Assembly (NCBI GenBank): GCA_002077065.1
Contig: NAJO01000089.1
Location: forward strand, 1 to 63,211
Reading direction: 5' to 3'
Source: Cryoendolithus antarcticus
Taxonomy: Eukaryota; Ascomycota; Dothideomycetes; Cladosporiales; Cladosporiaceae
DNA: 63,211 bases
In this document: positions 40,100 to 52,038 of the stretch, piece by piece
Layout of the letters: each line of letters starts with the position of its first letter
Position numbering within the stretch: position 1 is the first letter of the stretch
The notes under the pieces: generated by a model
What the model saw: only the letters and a program-made list of their open reading frames with translations
What the model was told of the DNA's origin: nothing
Database searches by the model: none
Made by a program: the position numbers and the translations under genes

Positions 40100-40640
40100 T
40101 TGAGGCCCAATCTTCTCTCAGTTAGTATCATCCTCATACTGGCCTTCAGACTGTCCCTCAGACTGCTCCTCAGATTGCACTTCGGAGTACTTCTTAGTGC
40201 CGGTAGGGGCTGCGCCACCTGGACGCAGAACGCGATCGAGAGCGTCTGTGTCGGCTGAAGACGCTCCTATAAGGTGCAAAGCCCGCGCCATGTCTCAGCA
40301 CGCGACGCGCGAAAATATAGTGATTTGGCGACTTACGAGCTTGCTAACCTGTAACAAAGTCTCGATACTATGGCCGATAGACCGGCGCTGCGAACTAATT
40401 GTCTGCTGTTGATCCATGACGGCGACGGCGGTGGATTGCTCCCGGTTAGTCGGCTCGACGCTTCTGCGCAGGCGCCACGACAAAACTTCATTGGCCTCCT
40501 TACAGGCATTCAGGTATCTGTCCTTACATTTTAGTTTATTTCTGTAGGGATTATACACTTCGCGTGTTAGCATCAGAGAGTCAATACAGAACTTGAGCTT
40601 GGGGTCTGCTAGACGCAGTCGTGATCTTGGTTATCAGATG
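40100..40640 (-). CDS. Possible gene fragment, uncharacterised
   Basis: The minus strand shows protein-like sequence in one frame: LADPKLKFCIDSLMLTREVY, KLKCKDRYLNACKEANEVL, DQQQTISSQRRSIGHSIETL. Then a TGA occurs inside a possible intron (GTAAGT donor near 40345, TATAG before about 40276), and the same frame continues GASSADTDALDRVLRPGGA and an acidic Gln/Glu/Ser-rich tail (EEQSEGQSEGQYEDDTN) to a stop near 40120. The apparent intron length does not keep the frame, so either the intron call or the gene is faulty. No family recognised. Confidence 0.3.
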
Positions 40641-42772
40641 GGAGACATTTTTTCGCGCTATGACCGAAGCGCGGGTAACAAAGAAACTCTAGCATAGTAA
40701 TCATCATATCCTCAACACGAAGCTCTAAGACGTTCGCATACCATATAGATCGTCATTGATTCGTGGGATGCAGCGGACGCAGACTTGGAGACCGCGGGTT
40801 CTTCTTGTAGTGGCAACCTTGACATAGCTCTCCGCGTGCAATTTGCTAGCGAGTTACTTGCCTAGCAGATGCGGCGGTGATACTGAATATTTGTAGTAGA
40901 CAGATGAACGACAGCAGCGGTGTTGCAAGATACTAACTATTTTTAGTCTACACTCGGCCGAGGGCAGCCCGATCGGAGTACTAAGGGGAGTTGATTACGC
41001 GCAGACAGCTGCCTATGATAAGCCGTATCGTGGCTAGTGAGGAGAAGCTGACAATTCAATATCCGCACAAACATCGCTAGCGTAAGAGCTTTACTAAGTA
41101 ATGGAATTATGTGCATGGGATTACCGCGGCAGACTTGTCCACCGTAAACGGAAGACTTTCTATATGTATGCTACGAATGTAGGAGGAACATGACTAAACC
41201 CAATCTCCGTCGCCTCATTGCGATAGCGGATGACTCGCTTCGTGGTGGATTACGCATGTAATCACAAGGTGCCAGGCAGCGTTGAAAATGGCAACAGGGG
41301 ACGCGCAGGTCATAAGGCCTGCCAATGCAAGGGCGCAAGCGATGGTCGCGGAATTCCAGAATAGACTGTGCTTCACGCGGAAATGTCGTTACGCCAGGAG
41401 CATGGTGTCTCCTTCTATCGCTCTGTCACAACTTTGAATTTTTGGGTCATTTAGGCCTATGCAATATTGACGATAAGCCTCGGCTCCGTGTCATCGCCAT
41501 TTTGGTCGAGTGATAGGATAGTGGGCATTCGATCAAGAAGCGCTGCCACTGTCGAGTTCGAAGGCTGAATTGGTCGAGTGGCCAAAGTCGATCAGTATTG
41601 CGAAGTTCGTCGGATAAGGGACATTCTATCGAGTCTAGCCACCACCTCCGCCGCCTCCGCTACTACTCTGAACCTTGGTCGCTGCCTCCAAACTCGGAGG
41701 GTAGCGCTCCTCGAGTTCGGGCTCTGTATACCGACGCTATCCCTCCTGTCCAAGACTCACTCTAGTAGCTATGCTATATATATCTATAGGCGCCGATAGA
41801 GACGTATTGCCATATATAGAAGCGGTGCACAAAAGTCTCCTCTATCTCTTACGAGGCTGTCACGATGGCCTGATATCGTCCGTCACAGTAGGCAGCATGT
41901 GGGATATATCTAGCATTTGAGCCACGATGTCACCTGATACAAAGTGTCTTACAGTATCCGGTGAGAGGCGCGATTGTCATCGACCTCAGCCTCTCAATCA
42001 ATGAGCGCCAAGATCTCTTTGTTAGAGGCGTAACTTGATCAATAAGTTAGGGCACTCGACAAACGGGCGATTACATCCGCACCATGGTTGACTAAACCTC
42101 AATGTGACCGCCCGTTTTTCAGTGCACAATGACGTGTAGCCGTCTGCCGAACATGGCCTCGAAACGAAAGTGATTTAGGTCCCTGGGCAAAGGCGAGACA
42201 GACCGGGGCAATACTACCACGGATGCCATGGCATTCACGGCAAGGTCTCATTCGGTAGACCCCCTGCAGAAGCTGACAATGACGCGACGCCACAAAGTGT
42301 GAGCCACTTACATACAGTGGCGAGAGTGATGTTGATGTCACTTCAGGTTTGTGGGAATGCTCCTCAGCGTCCCTTCCCACTATGCAAAAGCTGCAGGACG
42401 TCGTGAGCTCGGCGTATGCATTTACGTTACCTCTCTAGCCCTGCGACCCGACGAGTGCAGCGATCATGCCGGCAGCGAGGCCAGGGAGATCACGATATTG
42501 TCATAGACAGTACCGTTGAGCATCCAAGTCGAAGTGGCGCATACAGGCGAAGCCACACTATCATCTTTGACGATGCAAGCAAACGACAACGCTGATCAGA
42601 CTCTTTCCGACAATGCCGGAGGTGTGAGTTGAACTCAGTCATCACCTCGTGGCACATGTACCCCGCTAGGGAGTGGGTGCAAAGTGTAACAACGTTCCGG
42701 AGTTTTATTCTCACCAGCGCCGACCTCCAGCTCGGGGTGACTGGTGACGGCGACTTGCTACGTGATGCGCGA
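40641..42772. other. Stretch without a supported gene
   Basis: Normal to AT-rich composition, with short triplet-rich runs (CCTCCGC type) near 41640. No domain could be read on either strand. Confidence 0.35.
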
Positions 42773-43042
42773 TCAAGCCACAATAATGTTGACAGTGCAT
42801 CGCTGAAACTCCAGATGGCGCCCGGTGGCCTCGAGGTAAGTAGCTTCGAGCAAAAGTGTTTGTACGTTCTCTAACGTGCATTGCGTTATGACGAAGTCCA
42901 GACGTCGCCTTGCTCCGTTGAAGATGTCAGTCCCTGACGGCCCTCCGCGAGTCTCTATATAAGCACTTGTCATTCCATTGAGGAAGCTGATTGGTTTCCT
43001 AGACACCCCCTCTTTCGCTATCGGGCCTAGTGTAGATACCAT
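42773..43042 (-). pseudogene. Fragment of a fungal-specific transcription factor (Fungal_trans domain)
   Basis: The minus strand reads FNGARRRLDFVITQCTLENV, then QTLLLEATYLEATGRHLEFQ. A Phe-xx-Ala-Arg helix followed by the SLExVQxLLLxxxYLQATGR pattern is the signature of the middle homology region of Zn2Cys6 transcription factors. The zinc cluster is not seen upstream, and the frame ends at 42773 with poorly readable continuation toward 42490. Probably a remnant of a larger regulator gene. Confidence 0.5.
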
Positions 43043-43298
43043 TAGATCTTCAACAGCACCGGGTTCACCGTCGACGTGACTATCCCGAATGAGGCACGGT
43101 AAGTTAGTATATTTCCATATAACGCATCGTGATCGAGGATGAGAAATAGTACGTTGAAGCTAACATAACGTAAGTTAGTGAAGTACGCGTTTTACACTCA
43201 GAATTAGCTTAATCATGAGTGTGGGATATGCCATTTTCGACGCAAATCTATTGCTTTTGGCTTAAATACAGCTGCTAATGATTATGCGGGCTTCTTAC

Positions 43299-43679
43299 TC
43301 AAGTAACTCTAGATCGCCCTTTCGTATATCTAACTTTTGGACCCTTTGCAGACGTAGACTTCATGCGCTGCACTTTCTGATTGTCAGGCTCGATTACCCT
43401 GATATCTAATGCCGACTTCTCTCGCGCTTCCGAATCTATGATTTCTGTCGTGAAATATTCTTTACGACAGCGTATACTGTACTCTTCTCTAATCTCACTC
43501 CTATAAGTATTGAGATATTTTATCAGATCAACTTTTCTGTCCGCAAATGCGCCATCTCGCCCTGCTCTATATTGAGACAGAAACCTTCGCAGGCAGACGG
43601 CGGTGATCTGCGTCCAATTGATCTCGTCGTCTTTACCTAGCAAGCGTGCTTTTACTTCTTGGTCGTTTAGAGGCATCAT
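43299..43679 (-). CDS. Small uncharacterised protein, 126 aa
   Basis: An intact frame lies at the edge of an AT-rich tract. The product is strongly charged and helical (LGKDDEINWTQITAVCLRRF, RKVDLIKYLNTYRSEIREEY) and ends in a basic tail (KGPKVRYTKGRSRVT). No signal peptide or domain recognised. Survival of 126 sense codons next to RIP-mutated DNA, where stops are dense, is modest evidence that it is or recently was coding. It could also be a piece of a transposon protein. Confidence 0.4.
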   Translation of the reverse strand: MMPLNDQEVKARLLGKDDEINWTQITAVCLRRFLSQYRAGRDGAFADRKVDLIKYLNTYRSEIREEYSIRCRKEYFTTEIIDSEAREKSALDIRVIEPDNQKVQRMKSTSAKGPKVRYTKGRSRVT

Positions 43680-46600
43680 AAGTGAGACTCCTAGTATGTT
43701 ATCTAGGGCACGATCGGAGCAGTCTATTACTATTTAAGTCCCTAGAGTCTAGTGTCATGTCAAACTCTCGACAAATCGTTATCAAGGATATACGTTAGTC
43801 GTACTACGTTCTTATGTTATAACATCTAACGAACTTCGAAAAGGATAGTAGTTTTAGGGCGAGCGATACTACTAGTCTAAGGTACAATTTAGTGTTCGGG
43901 CACGTACCTACGGAGATCTCATAGTCTAGGTAACAAATCATCGGCTCAAGATCGAAATCATCCAATCATAATATATATGTGCTTAGAATCGAGAAGGGGT
44001 ATAGCAAGGTGGATAGATGCGTAGTAATACGAAGTATTAAGAGCTATCTGTAGGAAAGCAGATAAGAAGTATTCGGACTACGACTAATTATCGGCGGGGG
44101 AGCCCTTCTACGTCACGTAACTCGAGGAGGTCGTCTGGTAAATATGTAGTAATCAGAGATCCTAGAATTGACCCATGTTTAGTAACATTCTAACTAAGAG
44201 ATAAGAACCTCTACTTAAACAATTCCGCCCTTACACCTAGCTTGTACTACCTTGAAATCTAAAATCAGAATACTAGATGACTCTATAGGCTTCCGAGGAT
44301 GTTCCTACTCTATGCAGTTTGCTATGCCGTAGCCGATGCGGACAACTCGGAGGAGCAAGCAGAGAGCAGAACGTATATAACCGATATAGTAGACTTAGCT
44401 ATAGCTTCGTTGTACTTCTACTACATATGGATATGTTCGTCTTACTAAGACCAATCGGTCAATCTACGAGACGAGTATTCTAACGCGGTGTATATAAGTT
44501 AGAGGTATCGCTTCAAACATCGAAAATCTATAAGAGGCATAAGGTCACGTGACCTACAGGCGCAATCCTAGGATCTGGGGCAGAATTATACTTATCCGAC
44601 TATCCGGAGATATCTACGTCGTAAGACCGCATTTTGCGAATTAATTTATAGAAGCTTAATAGAAACTGTATGCTAGCTTAACGAGTACTAGTAGCACACT
44701 TAGCGTTATGTAAAGGAGGCTGTAGACCTAAACTCATATTCTCTACGTTCATAAAATCCCGTGTTATTCGTAGCGACTGCGGCATAGCATTCTATGAAGA
44801 GTAAGTTAGTAAGGATCTATAGCCGAGCATGAATGTAGTCGTCTAGGTGAGTACGTAACGCTGGAGCGGGAAGTGCCACGAAGGGCGACAGAGACGAGTA
44901 AGTGAGAGTAATTTCAGGCCTATGCAATATTACTCAAAGAAGTACTGCAAACCTAAGTCGGGAGCAGCCGTGATACCGCAGTCATTTGAAGAGGTGAATC
45001 GTGACAAAAGGAGGATCTGCCAACGTAAAATACAGTGTGTCCCTCTATCTGCACTTCCGTATGCCATTTCCGACGCTAGCGGTGTGGCTCATAATAAAGA
45101 AGGGTTTTTACCATGATGATTAGGTGTTCATGTGACAGCCAAGATCCCGCTTCCAAATTCATATCGACATGATACTGTAATTATATGCCTTAGTCGCTAG
45201 AGCTTGGTTTTGGCGATGACCTAGGGGTTTCCGGCTCGGAATCCTCGGGCTGGACTTTTGGATATGGTGTTGGAGGATGAGGCATAGCAACGCTTTCCCT
45301 CGCACGATCGCGTATATAGTTATATACTCTGCATATGCCATTGTAGATGCTTCTGCATTTGTCGTTCTATGCGCACTTACGAATAATGATAGGCAGCGGC
45401 CTGTGAGCTAAAAGCCTGACTGGTTTCTCCATATAGGAAGCAGAGTCGACCATAGGGTTTCCCATTCTTAGTATCTTAGTATAATTTGTAGTGTACCTAC
45501 TATATCTTAGATAGTAGGTGACTGCTAACTTATATTACATTGTAGACGACGATAGCCCCTCTTCTAACACCGTGTTTGATAACGTTTAATACTTTCCGAG
45601 CTACTTGGGTTTGTAGCCCGTTACTTTACAAATCTCCCTAAGGATGACTTACGTATATATTACTACCTACAAATCCTCCTGATTGAAATGGTACACTAGT
45701 CCGGACTAAGACCCTCCTGTTAGGTGATTAGATAATAGGATTAAGCGCAATCCGAAGTCCCGGCCTTACTGTTAAATAAACATATAGTCCGTGGCTTCAC
45801 TTTAGAGGACGCGAGTGATTTATGAGAAAGCGTACGAAGATAAGTGGAGAACTAGAACTATGGAAGAGCTGGTTACTAGAGTACAGTAACATAGCTAGAG
45901 TTAGAAATAGATACTAAGGACTCTTAGCATTGCTTAGTGGTCTATATCGCTCGTCATGCATTATCGCTAGATTGATGATATCGTGCACTACTTTAAAGGT
46001 TGCGCTACAAAGCGTCACGGCCCCTATCAATTCCTTAACGGTTGTAATAGTAATGATTCGCAGCGTATCATTGCTTATTACGGTATTAAACCTTGCTTAT
46101 CAAGCTCTTAGTAGTATATAGAAGTGATATGGAGTGTGTTTATCCGTAACTAGTTCTTATAGTATAGAAATAGCTCTATCGCGTATAGATTATAACATAG
46201 CAACTCGTGCATGAATACGCGTATTAGCTAGATTATAGGCGTAAGTAGATCATAGATCTAGAGGCTTATAAGTGAAGTAATTTAAAGTATTTAGAAGGAG
46301 GTTAAAGCCGTAAGAGATATGCATGTCTAAGACACACGACGTAGCGGTAGATCTGTCAAGATTAATGACTCTATACGAAGGTAGATACTCGAGTAAGTAC
46401 GCGTGATCATGGCTATAAGGTCGCATAGCTATAGCTACGCGTAGATTACTTAGGGTGACTAGCTCGGAATATGTAAATAGTCAGTGCCTACAGAAGGAGA
46501 TAATAGCCGCTCGGTTGAGTTAGTACCTTGCTAATCAATATCCGGGTTAGCGAAGGGTGTATTTTAGCGATAAGATTGGTGTCGTGCTTAGCTACCGTAG

Positions 46601-47488
46601 AGGTAAGGTAAATATCAAGTCTAGCGAACACCTAACGAAGCTAACCAACCCACGTGTAAGTTAGTAAGGTGTTCCGTTTCACTCTTTCACTATACTGCAG
46701 CCTAATGCCTTAGGCGTTAAGGCTGCTCCTATTTCGGCGTTATAGTACTTCTTTACAGCGCCTCCCGGCACTGCTTAGTTAAGCATACTAAGACTACCGC
46801 GCGTGAAAGCTTTGCATTAGCACTATTAGCAGGCTAATGAGTGCGTTTAGATTAGTCGCACTAGTAGGTGGATAAGTGACTCCATACCCACAGACTAGAC
46901 TGCCAATTTAGGCAGCTACCTTTCTTGACATGGTATACGGGGTTACGAAGCGACGATAAACAAATATTGGTTGGATTGTGTTCGAATTGACTTGATACAT
47001 AGTAAGATAAGTCGCTAAACCATTACGTGTCATGACTTTTGCTTTCGCCTTATATCCTTGCACCTTACATAACACTACATCGTATCTCTAGAGTATACAA
47101 GCTTCATAGTAGAAGGATCTTGCCTGAACAAGCCAAGATGAGATTGTTGAAGATGTCTTATCTAAAAGGTGCCAAGCACGAGCTTCCTTATAGACCACGA
47201 CTTGCCGATTAATTATCTATATCTTGTGCATGTTGCGTGAAGCAAGAGATAACGGAGGAACAGTGATATTATGTCATGTAGTCTAGTATAGTATGTCACA
47301 TGTCGGAAGATTTGTCCGTTAGCTTGCGTGAACTACGCTCGCCCAAATACTTGAGTGTACAATATATCCTAAACTGTATAACAATCTATAAGTATCTCTC
47401 TATCTTTGCTAAAATCTAATCTAGATATTATTATCTCTTCAAACTTTGCTCCGTAATCAATATGCCCTAGCAGCATAGCTCACGACAC
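43680..47488. other. AT-rich, transposon-like tract without a readable gene
   Basis: Stops are dense in every frame, TA steps are common, and CA/TG are depleted but not absent, so RIP has been partial. Near 46700 the palindromic GCCTTAGGC motif resembles one in the 200-bp repeat at 19.1/27.2 kb, hinting at a related element. No protein domain recovered. Confidence 0.5.
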
Positions 47489-47828
47489 ATGGTCTCGCCT
47501 CTAGTATCTACGACACCGGGATCTGAGTATGCTAAGAAATCGAGATGTCGCAACCATCTTCCAGCTACAAACGAAATTAATGGCAGTGAAACGGATCACT
47601 CCGACTTAGAGGACCCTTTGACGAGCAATAGATATACCGTACGTGGCAACCCAAAGTCTCTGAAAAGGCGTCCTGTAGAAGATGTAGTCCCCTCGAAACC
47701 CTGCTAGACTGATATCAGGCCTACAAGCGATACACCAGCTGTTAATGTATCGGCAGACGACTCGACGGATGACGGCTGGTTGGACAGTGAGTCGTCGTCG
47801 GTCGACGTTCTGACGGAGGTTGAGAAAA
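47489..47828 (+). pseudogene. Remnant of an uncharacterised acidic protein
   Basis: From ATG 47489 one frame reads a Ser/Asp-rich protein (EINGSETDHSDLEDPLTSNR), meets TAG at 47705, and continues in frame with PAVNVSADDSTDDGWLDSES and VDVLTEVEKN, up to a possible splice donor GTACGT at 47831. Composition suggests a disordered nuclear protein segment. The rest of the gene cannot be followed. Family unknown. Confidence 0.35.
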
Positions 47829-48641
47829 ATGTACGTAGAAACCATCCAAATCGTTAACGGCCTTAAAGCTTGAAGAAAAATGACTGACCTGAAGTAGCAA
47901 ACCCCGAAGTATAACAGTGATCATTTCGTGCGATTCTTGGCGCTTGTCATCGACATTTGTTCGGAGGTTCTGGAGGAAATTGACAATGGAAAGAGCTTGG
48001 CTACTTAGAGCTCGAGAGGAAGGTCCTGTGTTCGCTATAGGGGTGACGCTTTGCCGCGTAGCGTCTATTCTCACTCGCAGGCTCGACGACGGATTCGATA
48101 ACTTATAGTATATAATAAGATGCTGGTGCGTTTGTAAGAAAGCTTCTAGAGAGAGTGTGTAACGCTCCGGAGGGCTATAACGTCGCTAATGACTTCGCTA
48201 GAGTATAGTAACGTTAGACTAACTAACTTACCTAGATTTCTTTAAGGGGATATCACGTACTATCTGTACCTGGGATCTGATATGTAAGTTACTGTACTTA
48301 TTTGCTGTATCTTTCTTCTGTAGATAAACTTCAAAGTAGGCTCTACCCTATTTATCGTACTTTCTTGAACTACTATCACCATCAAGACTATTACGTTGCT
48401 CCAGTAGCTACACAGAGTAGACACGACCACCCTATGGCAGTGTAACTAAGACATTTGAAGGTGCAACATGAAGTCCCTCCCAACGCGCCGAAAAGCCCCC
48501 CGCACCGAAATGAAATCATGGTCGAACCATCTTGACACTTGTTGTCAAAGTGTGAGAGAATATAATCAACTGGTCAATGTTCCTCAAGCTTCAATCTCCA
48601 TATCCCTAGTGTATAGCGAGCGGACTGCAACAACATTGGCA
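47829..48641. other. Stretch without a supported gene
   Basis: Includes an AT-rich, RIP-like patch at 48100-48440. Nothing recognised. Confidence 0.35.
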
Positions 48642-48839
48642 ATGTTACGAATCATTCTGTTCGAAGTAGCTTGGGCAGCGTTCGCTTCACACCACTACTC
48701 CTACATCGCTAGCAACATGCTCTTCGACTCTAGGCCATCAAACGGACGCATGTGTTATAGGGGAGATTGCGCTGCATTCAGGATGTGTTTCGGCCTCAGA
48801 TGCGCGTGTTATGACCTAATCCGCGCGGACGATCGATGA
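48642..48839 (+). CDS. Candidate small cysteine-rich protein
   Basis: A 65-codon frame from ATG 48642 begins with a short hydrophobic stretch (MLRIILFEVAWAAFA) that could serve as a signal peptide, and ends in a Cys-rich part (MCYRGDCAAFRMCFGLRCAC). The frame is open further upstream, but those codons are polar and less protein-like. Small secreted Cys-rich proteins are common in fungi, yet a 65-codon ORF can arise by chance. Low confidence. Confidence 0.25.
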   Translation: MLRIILFEVAWAAFASHHYSYIASNMLFDSRPSNGRMCYRGDCAAFRMCFGLRCACYDLIRADDR

Positions 48840-49509
48840 TGACCTTCGTGTCGAAATCGGGTGGTTATGTAATGCAGCTTAGTAATGCCTTTCCAATGCG
48901 ACGGGGCTATTGCGAACCACTTAGTACGCCAAGACTCGCTTGAGCCTGTGGCGCGACCTTCTAGAAGCCACGATGCTCGAACAGCCATATCATGGCTATT
49001 TAGGAATATGAATGGGTAATGTCATGCCTTTCGTTCACTCAACACTCAGCTATCATCAGCATGGACCGCGCCAGCCAGGTGCTTGCGCAAGGCTTGCCCT
49101 CAGACGTGCCCGGAACATATGCTGTCCTAGCAAAACAGGCAACGTACCCATCTCCACGCTTTACCACCGCGACCATGGCCTACACTGAAAGGAGTATGTG
49201 CAGGAAGTTTGGCAACTTAACATTTTTCCTAATCAAAGCATGAACGACGTCCTACTTGAGTGCCAGTAACCTTCACCGTACGAGAGTCGAAATGTCGGCA
49301 TGATCGTCTTGGTGTAAGCGGCCAGCATATACCCCGTTGACAGGATTAATCCTACGTGATTCTGATGGCGGCATGAGTTCGCGTTGTTACGAAAGGGAAT
49401 CTGCGATGCAAGCCGTTACACGTCGCTTATGCAAGCAATTCCGACATGGATAAGTTGAGCTATAAGTCAGTACTCCTCCTCCAGCTGTACTCGACAATAA
49501 TTTAGCGAG
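48840..49509. other. Upstream region of the expansin-like gene
   Basis: No gene recognised. This probably contains the promoter of the gene at 49510. Pyrimidine-rich CTCCTCCTCC at about 49470 lies just before the ATG. Confidence 0.35.
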
Positions 49510-50343
49510 ATGAACCCAAGACTACTCAAGAGTCAAGCTATTGGATTCGTCGTCTTCATCGGAGCTTCGTACGCCGCTTGCCCCGAAGGTAGCTGCCAGC
49601 TAGACGTAGACCCTGCCAGCGTGCAAATATGTGCATCTGGTTACTGGCAGATTATGTCAAGAGGGCCATATTCTTGTTACTACGGCGAGTTGATCCCGAC
49701 AAGTCAATCAATTGGATCATCCACAAACGAGATAGCTTCTTCGTCTGCAGCGAACCAGGCCGTGACCTCGTTAGCTCCGTCAACATTAGCTCACGAATCC
49801 ACAGACTGTGTGACGGGACATGCTTGCTGCACCAATGAAAAATCAGACAAGCGTCGTGAGGATCAGTACGGCATTGCGTCATATACCCGCGGAGGCCGCA
49901 TGGCCTCCGTTTACGATGCTATTCACTCATCTAAATTGTTTCGCTGCGATATTGCTGCACCCGCCAATGATTTCTATGTTGCCGTCTGGACCAAGTATAA
50001 TGGACGAGTAGATGCAGCACAACCGAAGCCAGCTAACTGTGGCCACGTACTGAACCTACATAATCCGAAGCTAGGTAGATCAGCCCAGGCCACGGTCATA
50101 GATAGGTGCCAAAGCTGTGTTGGCGTTGACCATCAGGCGGGTGATCCAAGAACACCTGACAGTCTGGTGAACGGAGCGACTATTGATCTGAGTCGCACCT
50201 TGTGGAATTATCTTTTTGATAATGCGGAGGGCACGGTGTACGATATTGAGTACGACGGACCAATCTATGGGGGAGATCCGACTCAGGAGCCGCAGGTCCT
50301 GACCTCTCCGCCAGCCAACTGTGAGGTGCCCCACATAACTTAG
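49510..50343 (+). CDS. Secreted expansin-like protein with double-psi beta-barrel
   Basis: The 277-residue product begins with a good signal peptide (hydrophobic core IGFVVFIGASYAA, cleavage before CPEG). A Cys-rich N-terminal segment (residues about 24-58) is followed by a Ser/Thr-rich linker. From about residue 115 a barwin/expansin-type double-psi beta-barrel can be recognised: IASYTRGGRMASVYDA, ANCGHVLNLHN, ATVIDRCQSCVGVD, NGATIDLSRTLWNYLF and YDIEYDGP. The Cys pairs and the Asp of VIDRC fit the fold. No C-terminal carbohydrate-binding barrel is present, so it resembles single-domain expansin-like or loosenin-type proteins that loosen plant or fungal wall polysaccharides without hydrolysis. 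The frame is intact and intronless. It ends head-to-head with a transposase relic, their stop codons overlapping. The exact ligand is unknown. Confidence 0.78.
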   Translation: MNPRLLKSQAIGFVVFIGASYAACPEGSCQLDVDPASVQICASGYWQIMSRGPYSCYYGELIPTSQSIGSSTNEIASSSAANQAVTSLAPSTLAHESTDCVTGHACCTNEKSDKRREDQYGIASYTRGGRMASVYDAIHSSKLFRCDIAAPANDFYVAVWTKYNGRVDAAQPKPANCGHVLNLHNPKLGRSAQATVIDRCQSCVGVDHQAGDPRTPDSLVNGATIDLSRTLWNYLFDNAEGTVYDIEYDGPIYGGDPTQEPQVLTSPPANCEVPHIT

Positions 50344-51600
50344 ATAGCATGTCTCGAAGCACTCTCGTTCATTCCAAGATGAGCATGGTGCAGATGGCGA
50401 TTCAGTTCTAGATCAAGACTGTAACCAAAGCGCTCGATCATCTCCTTGTAGTGAGCCATGGCATGCAACTTGGAGAGATTGGAACCCCCCTCCTCGTCTT
50501 GTTGAAGAGCCGCTGACGCGCTCGCAACAATCGGCTCCTCTGCCTCAGAACGTTTCTCCTTCTTCCGCCTCTTACCTGTTCGATGCTCGCGCAGCGCGCT
50601 CTTGTACTCGTTCATCCGTCGAAGGGCCAATTTCATGTACCAGAGAGTGTCCTCGTCGTGGCAATGATGGCTCGCCAGGAGTATAAAGTCCACCGCAGCC
50701 CGGAGAACAATCTCAGACTGTCCTCCGCTCTAGCCTCCAAAAGCGACGGTGCGAATACGGGGATGATGGTTCGTACCAGGCTTTTTTGCGCTATGCCAGT
50801 CCATTGCCTTACCGACGAGAATCGTGGGAAGATCCGAATATCGGCGTAGGTTGCTGCCACAGTGAATCGCCGATCGATGACGAAGTCACCCACGTGCCTT
50901 TGCATCCGCCCCTGCTTCTTGATAGCGTCTCGAGTTAGTCGGCAGGTCCCCTCTCAGTGTCGACTCGAGCCAGCTTTATGTGTGCATTACAACGCCCTTT
51001 AGTAGCTGATGCAGGAGATCCACCAGCAGCGTCTGGTGAACGTTGACGCCGATGTGGTCCCATGGCGAAGTAATCCTCGTCCTCCCACATCCCATGTCGC
51101 GTCACACCTCTTCTTGCCGTTCCTCTCTGCCAGTATGCGATCATGTGTGTATCTATGGGTACACAATCCCGCATGGCCCTCAAGATCTTCGCGTCTATCC
51201 GGGCGAACAAAGTATAGGGGGCAATGCGTCTTTGCATTGTCACTAGCCACGCGCATCTCGGCATTCATGATTGGATCGAATGTTAGCGACATTGGTTGAT
51301 GATAGCGTTCCGACTTTTTGATCTTCTCGCTCTTCTTTACATTTGGGAGCATGGCCGGAAGTGTAATTCCTGGCCTGAAGTTGGAACTTCGTGGCCCCGC
51401 AGCCATATTCCCGATGGTAAGGTAAATATGGTATGCGTTCAAATCGCCTGGTGGTTTGTCACCCGGGTCTCGTCCGTCGAGATACCCAGTGGCGCGTCTT
51501 GTGCCTCCCACCACCAGTCATCCGACACCATTTCTGAGTATACTCTCCTCGACTTGCGTCCCTCACTTGCAGGATTGAGTATTCATTAGGGCGCGTATTC
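50340..51600 (-). pseudogene. Plavaka-like (CACTA-type) transposase relic
   Basis: Minus-strand pieces in changing frames follow the order of fungal Plavaka-type transposases: GDLNAYHIYLTIGNM near 51440, then CPLYFVRPDRREDLEGHAGL and THRYTHDRI near 51190. A LLVDLLHQLLKGVVMHT-type segment is readable near 51020. Next are SLVRTIIPVFAPSLLEARAE, then DFILLASHHCHDEDTLWYMK, LALRRMNEYKSAL and SKLHAMAHYKEMIERFG. Frameshifts (near 51060 and 50690) and stops make it inactive. The family name rests on remembered motif patterns, so treat it as probable. The last codons abut the expansin-like gene. Confidence 0.6.
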
Positions 51601-52038
51601 CAGATCGTGCTCGAATTCCATGTGTCTGAGGAGAAATCCTGTGCAGAACTTGACGGAGCGATGCCGTACAACATACCGACTATCTCCTGCTGCTGTCTTG
51701 GCGACGACCTTTCCCCCGTACCACGACCGACCTCATTCTTTCTAGCATCTCCTGTGGCATGTTACAACTAACATGCTCCACTGCGAAGATTTGGTAAAAA
51801 AATACAAAGCAGTCGTAGCATCGCCGCTTTCGAGATATTCTCCGTGAATAGCCGGTACGCTAGGTGGTCATCTATCGCATCATTGGATCTTAAATCTTCA
51901 TCGCTGGATGCTGCGGACCGCGAAGCTCGCACGTCAGCTCACGCCATCAGCCCTCGAGGGTGGAGGCTCAGAACACCAGCCTGCACGATGACCTTGGAGA
52001 GATAGACATGGAGGCTACAACGCGGCCGGCGGAGACAC
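51601..52038. other. Stretch without a supported gene
   Basis: Possibly the 5' part of the transposase relic. Nothing recognised with confidence. Confidence 0.3.

Noticed and set aside
42490..42783. Minus-strand frame after the transcription-factor fragment
   Set aside because: Could be its continuation, but I could not match enough of the domain to annotate it.
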